Numbered from the stretch's first letter, positions 1 to 8,693 are shown. The stretch is 64,000 nucleotides of DNA from Nemesobacter sp965249045 (GCA_965249045.1 OZ252213.1:1736001-1800000); one strand, 5' to 3'. A program made the numbers and translations. The notes: generated by a model from the sequence alone, not told the origin.

Positions 1-1223
1 CACAGCTCCTCTCCCTCATGGACGGACTTAAGGGCAGGGGAAACGTTACGGTTGTCGGAGCGACGAACCTTCCCGACATGATTGATCCCGCGCTACGGCG
101 CCCGGGCAGGTTTGACAGGGAGATTTACCTTCCGGTTCCCGATACCAAGGCCCGCCTCGAGATATTTCAGGTTCATTCAAGGGGTATGCCGCTTTCAAAT
201 GACGTGGATCTTCAGAGGCTCTCTGAGCTTTCAAGCGGTTACGTGGGAGCCGACATAGAAAATCTCTGCAGAGAGGCAGCCATAAATTCTCTTACCAATA
301 TTCTGCCGGACATGGAGCATGACTCCGTCTCCGACCTCGGACACAGCTTTCCCGTTGAAGTCGGCATGGAAGACTTCCTTGAGGCGCTTCGCAGCATCCA
401 TCCCTCGGCAATAAGGGAGATGGTGGTTGAGATACCGAAAACCTCCTGGGATGACGTGGGAGGTCTTGAGAGCATAAAAAACGATCTGATTGAATCCGTT
501 ATATGGCCGATGAAGCACAGAAATTTCTACGAGGCTCTCGACGTAGCGTCACCCAAGGGAATACTGCTTTACGGTCCTCCTGGAACGGGAAAGACCCTTC
601 TTGCAAAAGCGCTTGCGAACAGAACGGAAGTCAACTTTATTTCCATAAAGGGAGCGGAGCTTCTCTCCAAGTATGTCGGCGAATCGGAGCGCGCTGTAAG
701 AGAAGTCTTCAGAAAGGCAAAGCAGGTTTCTCCCTGCATAGTGTTTTTTGATGAACTCGACGCTCTTTGTCCCAGACGATCCGAATCAAACTCAACCCGC
801 GTGAGCGAAAGAGTCGTAAGCCAGTTGCTTGCTGAAATCGACGGGGTTGAGGAACTCCCGGATGTTCTGGTGCTGGCCGCGACAAACAGGATTGACATGA
901 TTGAACCGGCACTTCTACGACCCGGGAGATTTGACTTGGTAGTCGAAGTTCCGACTCCGTCAAAACAGGAAATTCTTGAGATCCTGAAGATCCACACTCG
1001 GAAAAAACCTCTCGGCACCGACGTGAAAATCACCGCGCTTGCAAAACAGCTTGAGGGCAGAACCGGGGCGGACGTAAGACTTGTATGCAACCGGGCTTCC
1101 CTGCACGCGATAAAAGAACACTTGGGGAAAAGCAGGAAAGTCCTTAAACTCTGCAAAAGACATTTCGACCTGGCGCTTTTGGAACTTCAAAAAAGAAGCC
1201 TCTGCATAACACCAAGGCACTAG
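1..1223 (+). CDS. CDC48/VCP-like AAA+ ATPase (5' truncated by window)
   Basis: This is the C-terminal part of a two-domain AAA+ ATPase; the reading frame is open to the window edge. Upstream of the first visible ATG (18) the frame already reads QLLSL, as in the first AAA domain of CDC48, so the gene starts outside. Counting from that ATG, the end of domain D1 (GATN, then RRPGRFDR) is followed by D2 with Walker A GPPGTGKT (186-193), Walker B FFDELDAL with D245/E246, sensor Asn 290 and arginine fingers R302/R305. Family members unfold or remodel protein complexes with ATP. CDC48 types are standard in archaea and eukaryotes and scattered in bacteria. The prepilin peptidase gene follows after 4 nt. 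The substrate is unknown. Confidence 0.9.
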   Translation, partial: QLLSLMDGLKGRGNVTVVGATNLPDMIDPALRRPGRFDREIYLPVPDTKARLEIFQVHSRGMPLSNDVDLQRLSELSSGYVGADIENLCREAAINSLTNILPDMEHDSVSDLGHSFPVEVGMEDFLEALRSIHPSAIREMVVEIPKTSWDDVGGLESIKNDLIESVIWPMKHRNFYEALDVASPKGILLYGPPGTGKTLLAKALANRTEVNFISIKGAELLSKYVGESERAVREVFRKAKQVSPCIVFFDELDALCPRRSESNSTRVSERVVSQLLAEIDGVEELPDVLVLAATNRIDMIEPALLRPGRFDLVVEVPTPSKQEILEILKIHTRKKPLGTDVKITALAKQLEGRTGADVRLVCNRASLHAIKEHLGKSRKVLKLCKRHFDLALLELQKRSLCITPRH

Positions 1224-1227
1224 TCTC

Positions 1228-2094
1228 TTGGAAAATCCTTCTTTCTTTCTAAACAGCATTCTTCCCGAGATATGGTTTTTCATGCTGGGAGCGGCGCTTG
1301 GAAGCTTCGCGAACGTCTGCGTGAGGAGAATTCCGGCGGGGGTCTCCGTCATCTCTCCCCGCTCCCGCTGCAATAGCTGCGAAACCCCCATCAGGGCTTT
1401 TCACAACATCCCCGTTTTAAGCTGGGTTTTCCTCGGGGGCAGCTGTTCCTACTGCAAAGAGCGGATATCTGTCGAATATCCGATTGTGGAACTTCTATGC
1501 GGAGTACTTGCGCTTTTTCTCTACAGGGAGCTTGGAGTCTCGCTCGAGCTGTTTTTCTACCTCGCGCTTTGCGTATCGCTTGTTGTTATAACCCTGATAG
1601 ACATAAGACATCTTATTATTCCCGACATGATAACGCTGCCGGGAATAGCTGGCGGGATTGCGCTTAACGCGATCAGAACCGACTGGGGAACGGCGACAGA
1701 TGTGCTTTTTTCTTCCGGGTTCGCGAACTTTCTGCCCGCAACAGCGAATATCGCGATTCTTAATTCGATAGGGGGAGCGCTGCTTGGAGGAGGAACTTTT
1801 TTACTGATCGCTACTCTGTACAAAACAGTTAGAAAAAGAGAAGGAATGGGAATGGGTGACGTCAAGCTTGTTTCAATGCTGGGCGCTTTCTTTGGAATGT
1901 GGGGAGTGCTGGTCATAATATTTCTAAGTTCCATCCTGGGAACCCTGATCGGACTGTCGGTTATAATGCTACGCAGAAAGGACCCGGGACACGCTATTGC
2001 CTACGGTCCCTTTCTTTCCTTCTCGGCTGTGTTGTATCTGCTCGGAGACAAACTTTTTCTCCTCCTCGGAATAAACATCGGGCCATTTGGGTAA
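1228..2094 (+). CDS. pilD: Prepilin peptidase / N-methyltransferase (type IV leader peptidase)
   Basis: This integral membrane aspartyl protease cleaves the leader of type IV prepilins or type II secretion pseudopilins and methylates the new N-terminus. The 288-residue product begins at a TTG 4 nt after the ATPase stop. It has the N-terminal domain with two zinc-type CxxC pairs (C48/C51 and C73/C76). The catalytic aspartates are D125 in the LIDIRH segment and D211 in the GMGDVKL motif. Several hydrophobic segments fit the family's membrane topology. No pilin or secretion genes are visible in the window, so its substrates lie elsewhere. Confidence 0.93.
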   Translation: MENPSFFLNSILPEIWFFMLGAALGSFANVCVRRIPAGVSVISPRSRCNSCETPIRAFHNIPVLSWVFLGGSCSYCKERISVEYPIVELLCGVLALFLYRELGVSLELFFYLALCVSLVVITLIDIRHLIIPDMITLPGIAGGIALNAIRTDWGTATDVLFSSGFANFLPATANIAILNSIGGALLGGGTFLLIATLYKTVRKREGMGMGDVKLVSMLGAFFGMWGVLVIIFLSSILGTLIGLSVIMLRRKDPGHAIAYGPFLSFSAVLYLLGDKLFLLLGINIGPFG

Positions 2095-2098
2095 AACC

Positions 2099-2914
2099 AT
2101 GAACAGAATAATCAAAAATCTCTTTCTTCTGATCGTCATAGTTATCGCGGCTAAGTTTCTGTTTGCGACATTCGGAAAGGGCCTTTCCACCGAATACACG
2201 GAAAAAATAATCCTTGGGGACTGGACGGAACAGAGCATTGAAACGCTTATGGAAAAAGCCGGCGCGAAAGATAGTTCCGAGGGGGAAATAGAATTTCTTT
2301 CGGAGAGTTTCCTAGGGACTCCCTACGCCGACAATACCCTCGGCGGAGGAAGCGGGCAGAGGGAGCAACTTACCGTGGATCTCTCTGGACTCGACTGTTT
2401 TACCTATATCGACTACGTGGAATCGCTAAGACTGTCGGGAAGCTTCGGGGAATTCAAGGGAAAGCTCGCGGAAATCAGATACAAAGACGGTGCGGTGAAG
2501 TGGGAGAGAAGGAAACATTTTTTCTCGGACTGGGTTAGCGGAGACGATAAAAACGCGCATGATGCCACCAGGGAAGTCGGAGGCAACGCCGCGGCAACGG
2601 CGACCAAGGAATTAAACAGGAAAGCAGACGGCTCTTTGTGGCTCCCGGATCTTGCGGCAGTAAAAAGGGAGATAAACTACATCCCCTCTCAGAAAATCAG
2701 CCCACAGATACTTCGGGCGATACAGACGGGAGACTACCTCGGTATATACTCCGATAAAGACGGTCTTGACGTTTCTCACACAGGAATCGCTGTAAGAAAG
2801 GACGGCGGGTTTTACCTGCGTCACGCTTCTTCGGTGCACAAAAAAGTACTGGACGAGGAGCTTACCGTCTACATGAAAAACAAGCCCGGACTCTTGGTAT
2901 ACAGGGTAAAATAA
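2099..2914 (+). CDS. DUF1460 family protein (NlpC/P60-like amidase fold)
   Basis: This is a 271-residue protein with an N-terminal hydrophobic segment (about residues 6-26), consistent with export or membrane anchoring. The DUF1460 signature is visible: Cys 100 in LDCFTYIDYVESL, the RRKHFFSDW segment near residue 137-146, and His 227 in SHTGIAV. Family members adopt an NlpC/P60-like cysteine peptidase fold and are usually annotated as N-acetylmuramoyl-L-alanine amidase-like, which points to cell-wall work. An in-frame TTG at 2087 would overlap the prepilin peptidase by 8 nt, but the ATG at 2099 is preferred. The precise substrate is inferred only. Confidence 0.8.
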   Translation: MNRIIKNLFLLIVIVIAAKFLFATFGKGLSTEYTEKIILGDWTEQSIETLMEKAGAKDSSEGEIEFLSESFLGTPYADNTLGGGSGQREQLTVDLSGLDCFTYIDYVESLRLSGSFGEFKGKLAEIRYKDGAVKWERRKHFFSDWVSGDDKNAHDATREVGGNAAATATKELNRKADGSLWLPDLAAVKREINYIPSQKISPQILRAIQTGDYLGIYSDKDGLDVSHTGIAVRKDGGFYLRHASSVHKKVLDEELTVYMKNKPGLLVYRVK

Positions 2915-2980
2915 CAGATTATGTGGTAGAATCAGAACTGCCCCAAGGCGGGGCATGATCGTAATCAAGGAGGCGGATTA

Positions 2981-3397
2981 ATGTCTTTAGACCCAAAGGA
3001 ACTCACGAAATGTCTTAAGGAAGTGAAAAAGGCGCAGGACTCTCTGGATAATATTCTGGATTTTGTAGACCTGATGAAAAACATAAAGGAATCGTTTCCG
3101 GGAGACGTAGTGACTCCGGCTGAGAAAATCAAGGAAATCTCAAGCGCCGCGGCGCCTTACATAAAGGAGATAAAGGCCGTTTTTGACGTGGAGCTCAACA
3201 AGATTCCCACAAACGACGAAGAGGTTGCCGATGCCGCGAAGAAACTGGTTCTTTATCACGGAGACCACATGCAGGTTCTTATCTGGGCCGAACAGCAGAA
3301 GGCGAACCACGATCCGGACTCCTACTGGTGGAGATATTGGGACGGTATAACGGGAAAAGTAAAAGAGGATATGGCGCAGCATCAAAAACAGCTCTGA
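2981..3397 (+). CDS. Conserved-looking small hypothetical protein (138 aa)
   Basis: I do not recognise this family. The start is secure: a strong AAGGAGG ribosome site precedes the ATG at 2981. The product is highly charged and looks largely helical, with no signal peptide or membrane segment, so it is probably cytosolic. The C-terminus has a tryptophan/tyrosine cluster (SYWWRYWDG, near residue 113-121). It sits 66 nt after the DUF1460 gene and 91 nt before obg on the same strand, but nothing in the context fixes its function. Confidence 0.75.
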   Translation: MSLDPKELTKCLKEVKKAQDSLDNILDFVDLMKNIKESFPGDVVTPAEKIKEISSAAAPYIKEIKAVFDVELNKIPTNDEEVADAAKKLVLYHGDHMQVLIWAEQQKANHDPDSYWWRYWDGITGKVKEDMAQHQKQL

Positions 3398-3488
3398 GCT
3401 TCGTCCCGGACACAGTAGTCCGAAAGACCGTCTGGCCATCTCCAGAACCGAAGCCCCCGCGAAATGACTCGCGCCCGCCCAAGCCAAG

Positions 3489-4526
3489 ATGCAATTCATA
3501 GACGAGGCCAAAATAACCGTTATCTCGGGTAACGGCGGCGACGGATGCGTCAGTTTCAGAAGAGAGAAGTTCGTCCCCAAGGGGGGTCCAAACGGCGGCG
3601 ACGGCGGTAAGGGGGGAGACGTTGTGGTGGTTGCGGACGCGAATATGTCCTCTCTTCTTGACTACAGGTACAAAAAAGAATACAGGGCCCCAAACGGGCA
3701 GCCCGGAAGGGGCAAAGACCAGCATGGAAAGTCGGGTTCTGACCTGATTATCCCGGTTCCCGCGGGAACGGTGATAACGTCCTGCGGAGATGGAGAGACA
3801 CTCGCTGATCTCACCCAGGACAGTCAGCACTTTATGATAGCTGAGGGCGGAAGAGGAGGCAGGGGAAACTCAAGGTTCGTCTCGGCAACCAACCGGGCAC
3901 CCAGACAATCGGAGAGCGGACGCCATGGACTGCGAAGGGAAGTAAAGCTGGAACTCAAGGTGCTGGCGGATGTCGGCATCCTGGGGTTCCCGAACGCAGG
4001 AAAATCAACCTTTATATCGAAAATCTCGGCCGCGAGACCCAAAATTTCCGGCTATCCGTTTACCACCTTGGTACCCAATCTCGGGGTCGTAAGCTACGGC
4101 GACCACCAGTCTTTCGTGATCGCCGACATCCCCGGAATCATCGAGGGTGCCCACAAGGGCCTGGGGCTGGGCCTTCGGTTTCTAAAACATGTCGAGAGAA
4201 CCCGTCTTCTGGTTCACATGCTTGATCTTGACCCCATGTCGGGAAGAGATCCAGTCGAAGATTTTGACAAGATCAACTCCGAACTCAGGGAGTATTCGGC
4301 GAATCTTGCCGAAAAACCCCAGCTGGTCGTGCTGAACAAAATCGATATCACTGAAGCCAGGGAGAAAAGCGTCCAAGCGGCTCGGCGATTTAAAGAAAGA
4401 AAGATTGAGACCCTCAGCATATCTGCGGTCACGGGAGAAGGTTCACAACAACTGATCTACTTAATCGGCGAGAGACTAAAGCTTCTTACTGAAGATTCCC
4501 GTAATCAATCTCCTTGCGCGGAATAG
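3489..4526 (+). CDS. obg: Obg/CgtA family GTPase
   Basis: Obg is an essential GTPase acting in 50S ribosome assembly and stress signalling. The 345-residue product has the glycine-rich Obg fold at the N-terminus (MQFIDEA, then repeated GGDGG and GGRGG stretches to about residue 155). The G domain follows, with P-loop GFPNAGKS (166-173), G3 DIPG (213-216) and G4 NKID (283-286). It ends soon after the G domain, so it lacks the extra C-terminal OCT domain seen in Gram-positive homologues. Its 3' end overlaps the convergent SnoaL-like gene by 41 nt. Confidence 0.96.
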   Translation: MQFIDEAKITVISGNGGDGCVSFRREKFVPKGGPNGGDGGKGGDVVVVADANMSSLLDYRYKKEYRAPNGQPGRGKDQHGKSGSDLIIPVPAGTVITSCGDGETLADLTQDSQHFMIAEGGRGGRGNSRFVSATNRAPRQSESGRHGLRREVKLELKVLADVGILGFPNAGKSTFISKISAARPKISGYPFTTLVPNLGVVSYGDHQSFVIADIPGIIEGAHKGLGLGLRFLKHVERTRLLVHMLDLDPMSGRDPVEDFDKINSELREYSANLAEKPQLVVLNKIDITEAREKSVQAARRFKERKIETLSISAVTGEGSQQLIYLIGERLKLLTEDSRNQSPCAE

Positions 4527-4908
4527 GCATCAAAGAGGCGTGGTGAAGCGCTACCTTCCATCTTCCATCAGCAAGCTCAAATATGTTGGTTGCCTGGGCC
4601 AGCACAACGACCCTGCGATCGTCTATTGAGTAAGTCGCCCTCTCGACACAGTTAAGCCAGGCCGAATTTCCCTTCACCTCGACAAAGAAATCCGAAATAT
4701 CAACACGGTCAAATCCGCCCGTTTCAAAAATAGTCTTCCAACTCTCTTTTATGGCTTCCCATCCGAGAATTATCGGCCAGCCCGCATGAACGCACTTGGC
4801 GCGGCGATCCGTAAGCCAAGCCTGCTCTATCAAGTCAAGATCGTAACGGTTGCGGGCATCGTAAAATTTCCTGTTCGCTTTTATTACTTCGTCTTTTTCA
4901 TAACTCAT
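4486..4908 (-). CDS. SnoaL-like / NTF2-fold protein
   Basis: This is a 140-residue cytosolic protein of the NTF2/SnoaL-like superfamily (DUF4440-type), judged from its length and from the helical N-terminus followed by the pattern W-E-AIKESW...F. The C-terminal strand pair ends with GRWKVALHHAS. Such proteins form cone-shaped barrels that bind small ligands or act as isomerases or hydrolases, and many have no known substrate. It lies 12 nt downstream of queG on the same strand, so co-transcription is likely. Its end runs 41 nt into obg on the opposite strand. Confidence 0.75.
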   Translation of the reverse strand: MSYEKDEVIKANRKFYDARNRYDLDLIEQAWLTDRRAKCVHAGWPIILGWEAIKESWKTIFETGGFDRVDISDFFVEVKGNSAWLNCVERATYSIDDRRVVVLAQATNIFELADGRWKVALHHASLMPIPRKEIDYGNLQ

Positions 4909-4920
4909 AAAAAATACGCC

Positions 4921-6057
4921 TCAGTTTCGCACGGAATCAATACCAGAATAAATCTCTTTCAGTACTTCTTCGTCGGTTTCGGTTTCAAGGAGACGCTCAA
5001 GCTCAACCAGACAATCTTCGCCCTCAAGCCTGCAAAGCGCCCAGATCGCGTGAGCCCTTATGATCGGCTCATCATCACAGATAAGGTTCCTTACGTATTT
5101 TATATACTCCTTATTTCCGGAATTTCCAACAGCCACGAGTATATTTCTCATAAAACCCCTGCGTTTGGCCCTCTTAACGGGACTTTTCCTGAAAACCTCC
5201 CGGAAACCGTCCCCGTCAAGTTCCAGAAGCCATTTGAATTCTGGACTGAGCAGTTTTTCGCGCGGCCTGAAATTTTCTTTCAGAGTAAAAAGGGCTTTGC
5301 TGTTCCACGGACAGACATCCTGACACACATCGCATCCGAAAATATTGTTTTCCACGCCTTCCCTCAGTTCAAGCGGGATTTTCCCCTTAAGCTCTATCGT
5401 AAGATAGGAGATGCATCTCCTGGCATCAAGCACATAGGGTTCCACTATGGCATCGGTGGGACACGCATCTATGCACCTGGTACAGGTACCGCAGCGGTCC
5501 TCAACCGCAGTGTCGTAGTCAAGTTCAATATCGGTTATCACCTCGCCTAGAAAAAGCCAGGAACCGACCTGCTGATTGATAAGACAGGTGTTTTTGCCTA
5601 CCCACCCTATTCCGGAATGGCTCGCGTGTACTTTCTCAAGAACCGGTCCCGTATCCACGTAAGCCCTAACTCCGACCTCCTCGGGACAAAGACCCGTTAT
5701 GTAGTCGGCAAGCTCGCCAAGCATCTTTCCCATTACGTCGTGGTAATCATCTCCCCACGCGTACCTTGATATCCAGCCCCCGCCTGAAGCTTCTGTCGAG
5801 AGGGGATTTTCCGTATTGTAGTTAACGGCGCAGGACACAACCGACTTGGCACCGGAGAGGACCGTGTCCAACTCCTTTCTCTTCGAAAGTCCCTTCTCAA
5901 GATAGCTCATCTCCCCTGCGTAACCCCGCCCGAGCCAGCGCTCAAACAGATCCGCTTCCCCGTAATGACTCTCAGCCGGACTTATTCCAACAAGGTCAAA
6001 CCCTAGAGTGAGTGCATGATTTCTTACAAGCGCCGAGAGCCGCGTGGCTGTTCTCAT
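4921..6057 (-). CDS. queG: Epoxyqueuosine reductase QueG
   Basis: QueG uses cobalamin and two [4Fe-4S] clusters to reduce epoxyqueuosine to queuosine in tRNA. Visible features, numbered from an in-frame TTG at 6069, are D139 in DTGPVLE (catalytic region) and the ferredoxin-like cluster C193, C196, C199, C203. A second set is C219, C246, C249, C253. A C-terminal HEAT-like region of about 80 residues (IIRAHAIWALCRL) follows. The TTG at 6069 has the SD-like GGGAG only 1 nt away, so the ATG at 6057 (378 aa) or GTG at 6060 is favoured. The preceding HAD-like gene ends at 6066, so the two are coupled. Confidence 0.94.
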   Translation of the reverse strand: MRTATRLSALVRNHALTLGFDLVGISPAESHYGEADLFERWLGRGYAGEMSYLEKGLSKRKELDTVLSGAKSVVSCAVNYNTENPLSTEASGGGWISRYAWGDDYHDVMGKMLGELADYITGLCPEEVGVRAYVDTGPVLEKVHASHSGIGWVGKNTCLINQQVGSWLFLGEVITDIELDYDTAVEDRCGTCTRCIDACPTDAIVEPYVLDARRCISYLTIELKGKIPLELREGVENNIFGCDVCQDVCPWNSKALFTLKENFRPREKLLSPEFKWLLELDGDGFREVFRKSPVKRAKRRGFMRNILVAVGNSGNKEYIKYVRNLICDDEPIIRAHAIWALCRLEGEDCLVELERLLETETDEEVLKEIYSGIDSVRN

Positions 6058-6065
6058 CACAATAC

Positions 6066-6518
6066 TCAAACTCCCTTCTTTGAGTTTACGATCAGATTCC
6101 CAAGCTCCGTGAAGACCTCTTCTCCGTCAAAGTTAGATACGTAGCTCGAGACCATTCTGAGGTCAAGCGGAGCGGAGTTGGGCGCTACGGAAAAAACCCC
6201 GGAACGAAAAAAATCAATGTCGTAGACCTCCGAACCGAGCAGCACGCAATCTTTTTCCCCTACCCTTTCTTGAACGTAACCGTGGCCGGCGATGATGCGG
6301 TGACCGTTTTTTTCGATCAGGTCCCCGAACCCGCTTGCCGAAGCGAAATCCCTGTCCCCCGAACCGTAAAACACGACCTCGGTGTCAAGTGAACGAAGCT
6401 CCCGAAGAAGCTCGGGCGCAGAGAAATTCCCGGGAATTTCAAGGTCATCGCCTGACGGACAGCCAAACACCCCGACGTTTACCAGAAGGGAAGTGGCTTC
6501 GCGGAACCTCTTCTCCAT
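6066..6518 (-). CDS. Degenerate KdsC-like HAD-fold protein (likely catalytically dead)
   Basis: The 150-residue product aligns along its length with KdsC-type HAD phosphatases, which remove phosphate from KDO-8-phosphate. The last 50 residues are closest (DIDFFRSGVFSVAP, then SSYVSNFDGEEVFTELGNLI). The catalytic motifs are lost: the DxDG nucleophile/acid motif reads N14-V15-G16 and the magnesium-binding GDD reads G95-S96-E97. A catalytic role is therefore unlikely. The ATG at 6518 with an AGGA site fits the KdsC N-terminus; a TTG at 6563 would add 15 residues. It directly precedes queG on the same strand. The family call is by eye. Confidence 0.6.
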   Translation of the reverse strand: MEKRFREATSLLVNVGVFGCPSGDDLEIPGNFSAPELLRELRSLDTEVVFYGSGDRDFASASGFGDLIEKNGHRIIAGHGYVQERVGEKDCVLLGSEVYDIDFFRSGVFSVAPNSAPLDLRMVSSYVSNFDGEEVFTELGNLIVNSKKGV

Positions 6519-6608
6519 GTCCGTCCTGATCCTTGTCAGAACATCTGTGCGGCGCTTTCGCAATTTACCCTAACTCCCAAGATTAACTCAAGTATACTCC
6601 TCACCGTA

Positions 6609-7325
6609 ATGATACCGATTAGAAGCACAATAAGAACCGAAATCGTACCCTATGTAAATTACACGCTTCTCGCCGTAAACATTCTGGTTTTCGCGTACAC
6701 CCTTTCTCTGACGGGCGAGTCGCTTGGGACGTTCTATAATACACACGGTATAGTGCCCAGCAAGATAACCGCCCTCGAAATCTACGGATTCTTTGACAGG
6801 ACGGCGAAATATTTCAGTTCCATGTTCGTTCATGAGAACTGGCTGCACATAGCCGGGAACCTGATTTTTCTATATATATTCGGAAACGGAATCGAGGACC
6901 TGCTCGGCCACACAAGATATCTGCTTTTCTATCTTGTATGCGGACTGGTAGCCGTATTTATCCATGTGACTTTAAACTCCCACTCGACAATTCCCGTGAT
7001 AGGTGCAAGCGGTGCGGTTTCCGGAGTTCTTGGCGCGTACATGCTTTTTTTCCCAAGATCAAAGATACTTACGCTTCTAATAGTCCTTGTGTTTGTCCAT
7101 TTCATACGCATAAAGGCCTACCTGTTCATACTTTTCTGGTTTACCGTTCAGTTTCTGACCGGAATCGGCTATATTGGTGACGCGGGAACCGAGGGTCTAT
7201 GGGCGCACTTGGCAGGATTTGCCTGCGGGGCCATAGCTGGAAGCGGTTTTCTTTACACACGGGGATATCGCAGTAAAAAATACAAAGCCGGTTACGGAAC
7301 CGGGTGGTACGGAGAAGATGACTAG
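6609..7325 (+). CDS. Rhomboid family intramembrane serine protease
   Basis: This 238-residue polytopic membrane protein has the rhomboid catalytic core. The nucleophile is S134 in GASGAVSG, the catalytic partner is H200 in GLWAHLAGF, and the HxxxN motif has H80 and N84 in LHIAGNLIF. Rhomboids cut transmembrane helices within the bilayer. A Tyr-rich basic C-terminal tail (from about residue 217) is cytoplasmic-looking. The gene is divergent from the queG cluster and its last 8 nt overlap the phosphofructokinase start. Natural substrates are not deducible. Confidence 0.93.
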   Translation: MIPIRSTIRTEIVPYVNYTLLAVNILVFAYTLSLTGESLGTFYNTHGIVPSKITALEIYGFFDRTAKYFSSMFVHENWLHIAGNLIFLYIFGNGIEDLLGHTRYLLFYLVCGLVAVFIHVTLNSHSTIPVIGASGAVSGVLGAYMLFFPRSKILTLLIVLVFVHFIRIKAYLFILFWFTVQFLTGIGYIGDAGTEGLWAHLAGFACGAIAGSGFLYTRGYRSKKYKAGYGTGWYGEDD

Positions 7326-8565
7326 CAAGACGATGGATAACTTGGGAATAATAGCGGCCGGAGGACCTGCGCCGGGTATAAACGGCGTTATAAGCTCAGC
7401 CACGATCGAGGCCAGGAACAGAGGGAGAAAAGTGATCGGCATTCTTGACGGGTTCAAATGGATTTCCATGGGAGACACGTCAAAGATCCTGGATCTCAAC
7501 ATTCAGAACACATCAAGAATCCACACAACCGGCGGCTGCTTTATCGGAATATCCAGACAAAGCCCTCTTGCGACTGAGCAGACCTTTAAAAACACGGTTT
7601 CCTCGATTGAGAAACTGGGCATAGGCAACCTGATAACCATAGGCGGCGACGGAACCATGTTTCTCGCAAAAACGCTTTACGAACACTTCGGGGGAAGACT
7701 AAAAATAGCGCACCTGCCCAAAACGATAGACAACAACATAGCCCTTCCCGACTATATATCCACCTTCGGATTTGAAACCGCCAGAGATGTCGGGGCAAAG
7801 ATAATGAATAACATAATGGAAGAGGCAAAAACTACGAGCAGGTGGTTTCTGATTATAACCATGGGCAGAAGAACGGGCCATCTGGCTCTTGGAATCGGGC
7901 AGGCTTCAGGAGCCACCATCACAATAATCCCCGAGGACTTCGAAGAGGAAAAAGTGCCGCTTGAAAAAGCCTTGGCTATTCTTGAGGGTTCCATAATAAA
8001 AAGAATGAGCATGGGAAGAGAGTACGGAGTGGCGATACTAGCTGAAGGGATGCTCGACAAGATAGACCCTGTCGACCTGGGGCTCATGGACAAGGACGGC
8101 ATGGGAAGAATAAGATATGTGGACGTTAACTTCGGTCAGCTTCTGAAAAACTCTCTTGGCCAAAAGCTTTCAGAAAAAGGGGTTGACGTGGAGCTGGTGC
8201 ACAAAAGACTGGGCTATGAACTGCGCTCGGCCGCTCCGATTCCGTTTGACGTGGATTATACGCGAAAGCTAGGCTACTGCGCCGTCAAGTATCTGCTTAA
8301 TGGAGAGGGAGACGGGGCTCTTGTATACGTAAGAAGGGGAAAAATACAGGCGACCCCGTTTCAAGAGCTCATCGATGAAGAAACAAACAGCATTAAAGTA
8401 CGATATGTTGATAAGAACACTGAAGCCTATGAGGTTTCTCAGAAATACATGATCAAGTTAAACCGCGACGATATAGACACGCCTGCGACCCTGGAAAAAC
8501 TCTCAAGACAGACCAACCTTACTAGCAGTGAATTCAGAGAGTATTTCTCAAAAATCTTCCGGTAA
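7318..8565 (+). CDS. pfkA: 6-phosphofructokinase
   Basis: This enzyme phosphorylates fructose 6-phosphate in glycolysis. The 415-residue protein shows the PFK nucleotide loop GGDG (109-112), catalytic D138 in PKTIDN (134-139) and the MGRRTGH substrate motif. The combination is informative. Gly after GGD is the ATP-type signature (PPi enzymes usually carry Asp). Lys in PKTIDN, where E. coli has PGTIDN, is typical of the PPi and long ATP clades. An ATP enzyme of the long trypanosomal-type clade is inferred, but PPi or dual use is not excluded. It overlaps the rhomboid gene by 8 nt (ATG 7318); a second in-frame ATG lies at 7333. Confidence 0.92.
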   Translation: MTSKTMDNLGIIAAGGPAPGINGVISSATIEARNRGRKVIGILDGFKWISMGDTSKILDLNIQNTSRIHTTGGCFIGISRQSPLATEQTFKNTVSSIEKLGIGNLITIGGDGTMFLAKTLYEHFGGRLKIAHLPKTIDNNIALPDYISTFGFETARDVGAKIMNNIMEEAKTTSRWFLIITMGRRTGHLALGIGQASGATITIIPEDFEEEKVPLEKALAILEGSIIKRMSMGREYGVAILAEGMLDKIDPVDLGLMDKDGMGRIRYVDVNFGQLLKNSLGQKLSEKGVDVELVHKRLGYELRSAAPIPFDVDYTRKLGYCAVKYLLNGEGDGALVYVRRGKIQATPFQELIDEETNSIKVRYVDKNTEAYEVSQKYMIKLNRDDIDTPATLEKLSRQTNLTSSEFREYFSKIFR

Positions 8566-8575
8566 GGGAAATTAC

Positions 8576-8649
8576 AGCCGACGAGGGGATTCGAACCCCT
8601 GACCTGCTCATTACGAGTGAGCTGCTCTACCGGACTGAGCTACATCGGC
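8576..8649 (-). tRNA. tRNA-Thr (anticodon CGT)
   Basis: A full cloverleaf folds on the minus strand. The acceptor GCCGATG pairs with CGTCGGC and the discriminator is T. The anticodon stem GCTCA/TGAGC encloses loop CTCGTAA, giving anticodon CGT, which reads ACG. The T-arm carries GGTTCGAATCC. The 3' CCA is not encoded, because the genome continues with GTA, unlike the tRNA-Asn in this window. Confidence 0.95.
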
Positions 8650-8665
8650 AGTAATTGTCCGTTTA

Positions 8666-8693
8666 ATTATGACATAGGGAAAATTTTTGTGAA
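8666..8693 (-). promoter_or_regulatory. Sigma-70 promoter for tRNA-Thr
   Basis: On the minus strand, TTCACA (8693-8688) and CATAAT (8671-8666) are separated by 16 nt. Each matches the consensus at five of six positions. The -10 box ends 16 nt before the tRNA 5' end, leaving a leader of about ten bases. Confidence 0.6.

Noticed and set aside
4786..5550. 254-codon plus-strand frame opposite queG
   Set aside because: Antisense shadow; queG has all its cysteine ligands in the other frame.
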